A DNA stretch of 64,000 nucleotides from Bacteroidota bacterium (GTDB lineage Bacteria > Bacteroidota > Bacteroidia > Chitinophagales > Chitinophagaceae), in assembly GCA_018266575.1 (NCBI GenBank), contig JAFEAE010000023.1:682001-746000 (forward strand). The letters run 5' to 3'. Under the pieces are notes generated by a model, which had not been told where the DNA came from, did no database searches, and saw only the letters and a program-made list of their open reading frames with translations. Below, piece after piece: positions 60,019-64,000 of this stretch; within the stretch, counting starts at the first letter, position 1; the number at the start of each line of letters is the position of its first letter. A program made the position numbers and the translations under genes.

Positions 60019-63000
60019 ATGGCGCTACCGCACCTTATCAAGTATGTTTACACCAATGGAAGTGATGAAGTGATCCGGCGAGGGAAAAAAATCCACGCTA
60101 TCGGTTATGTGGAACTGATAGAGTATGATGAATTATTTGCTTCAGTTACTTTTCGTGTTAAAGACGATAGTTATTCTACTTATTATAAAGTTTACATTCA
60201 AAAATTCAAAGATCCCAAAACACTTTCCATTCGTTGCAGTTGCCCGTATAACCTTGGAGATATCTGCAGGCATGAAGCCGGTGCATTGATACAATTACAG
60301 GAACTGCTCGACCGCAATATGCTAAAAGCTGATGAAGTACATTACGATCAGCAGCACACGGTTGTTAAAATGAAGTTTATTGACCTTAAAAGTATACGGG
60401 TGCTTTGTTCTCCACAAACATTAGCTGATGCTGAAAAATATTTGCGTACACAAAAAGCAAATATTGAATTAGCAAGAGATGAAATGGTAAAAGCAACAGT
60501 GAACCTTGATGACAAAGATTATAAAGTGATCATCCGGAAAAATGAAGAACGGAATTTTGATACGAGTTGCGATTATGAAGATACCGATCACCCGTTGTGC
60601 CTGCCAAAAGTGATTGTGTTTTTGCAATTGCTGAATACACAAGGCGCATACTATTTCGATTCCATCCGTAATTGGGATAAAGAAAAAAATAAATTGCTTG
60701 AAGCTTACGGCTATTCCTTGGATGATGACCTGAAAGGGAAATTCGAATTCACCTATAAAGACGGGAAACCTTTTTTGCGTGTACTTGATACGTCTATCAA
60801 ACGTATTGCGCCGGTGATGCAAAATAAACTGAAACCGGTTGATGTAGAAGCAACCCCGGTTGTAGATGTGGAAGAAGAAAAAACATCCGGGTCATCACTT
60901 CGGTTAGGCATTGTGTTTAATTTCAATCACGATTCATATCCCGGTTTTCAACTTGATGTCGTTTCCGGGGAAAGTAATGAAGAGCAGACCTCATATACAG
61001 GTAAAGTAGAAAAGATCGATCTCTCAAAATTTGTAAATACGGATCCGTTTTCTGAACCGGATAAACAATTGTTTCCTTCAATCCGGAAGATGCAACCTGC
61101 AGAGATCACAAAATACCTGAACCGGAATTCACCATTCAGTGGTATTTGGGAGAATATTGTTCATCATGAAGAAGATGATCTTCCGGAAGAAACAAAAAGT
61201 CTGATCGCTGAATATGTTCAGCCCAAACTGAAAAAATTATTTTCAGAAATTTCAACAAATCCTTTTCTGTTTTTTATTAATGGAAGAAAACCATTTAAAA
61301 CAGAAAACCTTCGCCCGATCGGAATTCATGTTGACCCGATAATTCCATTCTTTAAAGTCACAACGCAAAAAAATAATTTTGAAATAACCTGTTATGTAAA
61401 GATCAACGGGCAAACTGTACCATTGGCCAATAACCAATGCGAGAGCAATGTTGTTTTCTTTTATAATGATAACCTTTATCTGTGGAATAAGCCGGAAGAC
61501 GTGATGCTGATAGAAAAATTTTCTGCGAAAGGAAAAATGGTAATTGATAAAACAGACTGGCAGGTGCAGATGAAGCAATTTGTACTTCCGCTTACAAAAG
61601 AATACCATGTGGAATTTGAAGGGGAATTAGTGAAAGAAGTTAAAGACGGTGTTCCTGAAAAAAGATTGATGTTGCAGGAAAAAGGCGATTACCTTGTTTT
61701 TCAGCCATTGTTTTCTTACAAAGGGTTTGAAACAAAACCAGGAGGTAAAGACGAGATCATTGTGCCGGATGGAGAAAAAGTGTTGATCGTTCGCAGAGAC
61801 AGGGAATCTGAATTACAGTTCATCAAAAAATTAGAATCCCTTCACTCGCAGTTTGTTTATCCTGAGGGTTCGCACAGCCTTGCATTGAAAGGAAGCGATG
61901 TGTTGAAGAACAACTGGTTCTTTTTATTTGTTGACGCTATGCAGGAAATGAAAATCCCTGTTTATGGATATGATGCGTTGAAAAACTTCCGTTTCAACAC
62001 AGCAAGGCCGCAAACTAAAATCCATATCAGCAGCAATACCGATTGGTTTGATGCACGAGTGGATATTTTATTTGGCGACCAGAAGATAACGGTTGCCGAT
62101 GTAAAAAAAGCATTGGCAAACCGCCAGCAATTTGTACCGCTGAACGATGGTACGCTCGGTGTGTTGCCGGAAGAATGGATAAAAAAATATTCGTTGCTGT
62201 TCCGTGTAGGTGAAGGGAAAAGCAACGAATTGCGTTTGTCGAAATATCACATGAGTGTGATCGATGAATTGTATAGTAACCGTAATGAAGAAGAGCTCAT
62301 CATCCGCCTCGAAGAAAAATACGAACAACTAAAAGAGTTCAATCATATTCGTGAGATTGATGCACCCCAACATCTCGAACATATTCTTCGTCCTTACCAG
62401 GTTCATGGGTTTCACTGGTTAAATTATTTGCATGAAGTGAACTGGGGCGGAATCCTTGCAGATGATATGGGTTTGGGAAAAACAGTACAGGCACTTTCTT
62501 TTTTACAACATTATAAAGATCATCATGGCAAATTAACCGCACTGGTAGTTTGTCCAACAACGTTAATGTTCAACTGGGAAAATGAAATAAAAAAATTCAC
62601 ACCCAATCTTACTTATCATATTCATCATGGTGGTGAGCGGGCACGCAATAAGCAATTACTTGATGATAAAAATATCATCATTACTACCTACGGAACATTG
62701 CGCAGTGATATAAAATTATTGATGGAAATTCCGTTGGACTATGTGGTGCTTGACGAGTCTCAGGCAATAAAAAACCCTGCCAGCAAAGTAACAAAAGCAG
62801 CATGCCTGCTTCGAGCAAAACATCGGTTATGCATGAGCGGTACACCGCTTCAGAATAATACGTTTGATATTTTTGCGCAGATGAATTTCCTTAATCCCGG
62901 AATGCTCGGAAGCCTCGAATTCTTCCGGCAGGAATTTGCAATCCCTATTGATAAGTTCGGAGAACAAGACCGTAAAGAACATCTTCGCAAATTGTTATTT

Positions 63001-63774
63001 CCATTCATTCTCCGCAGAACAAAAGAACAGGTTGCGAAAGACCTTCCGGAAAAAACGGAAACGATTTTGTTCTGTGAAATGGAAGATGAACAACGGAAAA
63101 TTTATGACGCCTACCGAAATGATTACCGCGATAAAATTCTGGGAACTATCGATACACAGGGAATTCAGAAATCGCAGCTTACCATTTTACAGGGCCTAAT
63201 GAAACTCCGCCAGATCTGCGATTCTCCTGCGATCCTGAATGAAACTGAAAAATACCCGAACCATTCTATCAAGTTAGATGAGTTGGCAAGAGAGATCACT
63301 GAAAATATCGGCGATCACAAAGCGCTTGTATTCTCGCAATTTTTAGGAATGCTTGCTTTGGTAAAAGCGAAACTGAAAGAACTTGATGTGAAGTTTGAAT
63401 ATTTTGACGGAAGTACATCTGCTATTGAAAGGGAAAGGGCTATTCAGAGTTTCCAGAATGATGAAAGCTGCAGGGTATTTTTGATTTCGTTGAAAGCCGG
63501 TGGTGTCGGTCTTAACCTTACGGCAGCCGATTATGTTTATATTGTCGACCCTTGGTGGAACCCGGCAGTAGAACAACAAGCTATCGATCGCACACACCGT
63601 ATCGGGCAAACAAAAAATATTTTTGCATACCGCATGATCTGTAAGGATACGATTGAAGATAAGATCCTTCAACTCCAGGAACGTAAAAGGGTTCTCGCCA
63701 AAGACCTCATTGCCGATGATGATGGTTTTGTTAAGAGCCTGTCAAAAGAAGATGTAGAATACCTCTTCAGCTAA
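60019..63774 (+). CDS. SNF2-family helicase with N-terminal SWIM zinc finger
   Basis: 1251-residue DNA translocase. A SWIM zinc motif is at about 73-85 (CSCPYNLGDICRHEAGA). A long middle region of about 700 residues is not recognised. The SNF2 ATPase domain starts near residue 790 with ADDMGLGKTVQALSFLQ (Walker A), VLDESQAIKNP (DEAH box) and SGTPLQNNTFDIFAQMNFL. The helicase C domain ends with LKAGGVGLNLTAADYVYIVD and AIDRTHRIGQTK. Such proteins remodel protein-DNA complexes; a link to recombination, transcription recycling or defence is unproven. Not adjacent to any restriction gene. Confidence 0.93.
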   Translation: MALPHLIKYVYTNGSDEVIRRGKKIHAIGYVELIEYDELFASVTFRVKDDSYSTYYKVYIQKFKDPKTLSIRCSCPYNLGDICRHEAGALIQLQELLDRNMLKADEVHYDQQHTVVKMKFIDLKSIRVLCSPQTLADAEKYLRTQKANIELARDEMVKATVNLDDKDYKVIIRKNEERNFDTSCDYEDTDHPLCLPKVIVFLQLLNTQGAYYFDSIRNWDKEKNKLLEAYGYSLDDDLKGKFEFTYKDGKPFLRVLDTSIKRIAPVMQNKLKPVDVEATPVVDVEEEKTSGSSLRLGIVFNFNHDSYPGFQLDVVSGESNEEQTSYTGKVEKIDLSKFVNTDPFSEPDKQLFPSIRKMQPAEITKYLNRNSPFSGIWENIVHHEEDDLPEETKSLIAEYVQPKLKKLFSEISTNPFLFFINGRKPFKTENLRPIGIHVDPIIPFFKVTTQKNNFEITCYVKINGQTVPLANNQCESNVVFFYNDNLYLWNKPEDVMLIEKFSAKGKMVIDKTDWQVQMKQFVLPLTKEYHVEFEGELVKEVKDGVPEKRLMLQEKGDYLVFQPLFSYKGFETKPGGKDEIIVPDGEKVLIVRRDRESELQFIKKLESLHSQFVYPEGSHSLALKGSDVLKNNWFFLFVDAMQEMKIPVYGYDALKNFRFNTARPQTKIHISSNTDWFDARVDILFGDQKITVADVKKALANRQQFVPLNDGTLGVLPEEWIKKYSLLFRVGEGKSNELRLSKYHMSVIDELYSNRNEEELIIRLEEKYEQLKEFNHIREIDAPQHLEHILRPYQVHGFHWLNYLHEVNWGGILADDMGLGKTVQALSFLQHYKDHHGKLTALVVCPTTLMFNWENEIKKFTPNLTYHIHHGGERARNKQLLDDKNIIITTYGTLRSDIKLLMEIPLDYVVLDESQAIKNPASKVTKAACLLRAKHRLCMSGTPLQNNTFDIFAQMNFLNPGMLGSLEFFRQEFAIPIDKFGEQDRKEHLRKLLFPFILRRTKEQVAKDLPEKTETILFCEMEDEQRKIYDAYRNDYRDKILGTIDTQGIQKSQLTILQGLMKLRQICDSPAILNETEKYPNHSIKLDELAREITENIGDHKALVFSQFLGMLALVKAKLKELDVKFEYFDGSTSAIERERAIQSFQNDESCRVFLISLKAGGVGLNLTAADYVYIVDPWWNPAVEQQAIDRTHRIGQTKNIFAYRMICKDTIEDKILQLQERKRVLAKDLIADDDGFVKSLSKEDVEYLFS

Positions 63775-63881
63775 TTTGTTTTTAAATTCACCCTCTCGCA
63801 ACTATGTTACACCACTGGTAGAAGCTGCCACCAGGTTTTCATCCTTTATTTCTATTTTAGTCATCAAGTGAACCAAACCGC

Positions 63882-64000
63882 ATGAAAGGATTATTTATTT
63901 TAGCATTATTGCTTACGTTTTATAGCCACATTACATACGCTCAAAAGAAAGTTACCGGAGCAGTAAAAGGAAAAATAGCAGATTCTACAGGACGACAAGA
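63882..64000 (+). CDS. Start of an exported protein, probably an outer-membrane TonB-dependent-type receptor (partial)
   Basis: ATG at 63882 opens MKGLFILALLLTFYSHITYA, a signal peptide, followed by QKKVTGAVKGKIADSTGRQ and then the window edge. The segment VKGKIADSTG resembles the start of a carboxypeptidase-regulatory-like domain common at the N-terminus of Bacteroidota outer-membrane barrels. Only about 40 residues are visible, so the family is a suggestion. Confidence 0.5.
   Translation, partial: MKGLFILALLLTFYSHITYAQKKVTGAVKGKIADSTGRQ

Noticed and set aside
60019..63774. SNF2 gene as part of a DISARM-type or other defence island
   Set aside because: No methyltransferase, nuclease, PLD or DUF1998 gene lies within reach; neighbours are a peptidase and a probable outer-membrane protein.
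1..64000. tRNA, rRNA, CRISPR array, insertion sequence or prophage
   Set aside because: No cloverleaf with a T-loop GGTTCRA block, no regularly spaced direct repeats and no transposase, integrase or phage structural gene was found by reading.

Overview
The window looks like chromosomal DNA of a Bacteroidota bacterium, most likely a member of the Chitinophagaceae (inference). It is AT-rich. Many genes are preceded by the Bacteroidota promoter -7 element TAnnTTTG rather than by Shine-Dalgarno sequences. It carries families largely restricted to that phylum (DUF2480, IPExxxVDY protein, a paired half-size YeeE/YedE transporter, Rho with a long charged insertion). Almost all of it is housekeeping or conserved accessory sequence. 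I see no rRNA, tRNA, insertion sequence, prophage or CRISPR array.

Layout. 1-4 kb: a minus-strand sulfur/heme block (two YeeE/YedE halves, an exported DsrE-like protein, a TsdA-like dihaem cytochrome c, heme A synthase cut by the window edge). 4-9 kb: RNase HII with an acetyltransferase, a Sua5/YciO protein, a cupin-like hydroxylase, an 816-bp gene-free stretch with an orphan leader-like peptide and tandem terminators, then a lone KorB. 9-20 kb: an S9 peptidase, SnoaL-like protein, aminotransferase, a 52-residue basic protein, a GH63-like glucosidase, ChrA and an M20 amidohydrolase. 20-27 kb: feoA-nadD diverging from ybeY, two parS-like palindromes, mnmG, nadA, a 560-bp AT-rich gap with DnaA-box-like sites, and a PpiD-type isomerase. 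27-33 kb: DUF2480, cydAB, an acetyltransferase, MgtE and a ROK kinase. 33-37 kb: the circularly permuted ATP-grasp, alpha-E and transglutaminase triad. 37-48 kb: sterol desaturase, dnaN, recX, a methionine aminotransferase-like enzyme, a HAD phosphatase, FeoB, ComB, SRPBCC protein and gcvT. 48-64 kb: a PadR-controlled PspC membrane protein, a 2OG-Fe(II) oxygenase, DUF3089 lipoprotein, ExbD, asnS, rho, pterin dehydratase, an M28 peptidase, a 1251-residue SNF2/SWIM helicase and the start of a probable outer-membrane protein.

Two themes go beyond ordinary annotation. First, the stretch from about 21.4 to 24.9 kb combines two parS-like palindromes, mnmG (gidA) and an AT-rich DnaA-box cluster, so it is a candidate replication-origin region. 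Second, at least nine long imperfect palindromes belonging to several sequence families sit directly against stop codons. Their arms are often built from 7-12 bp periodic units, and three families are present twice. They look like mobile or self-copying terminator elements and are the least explained structures here.
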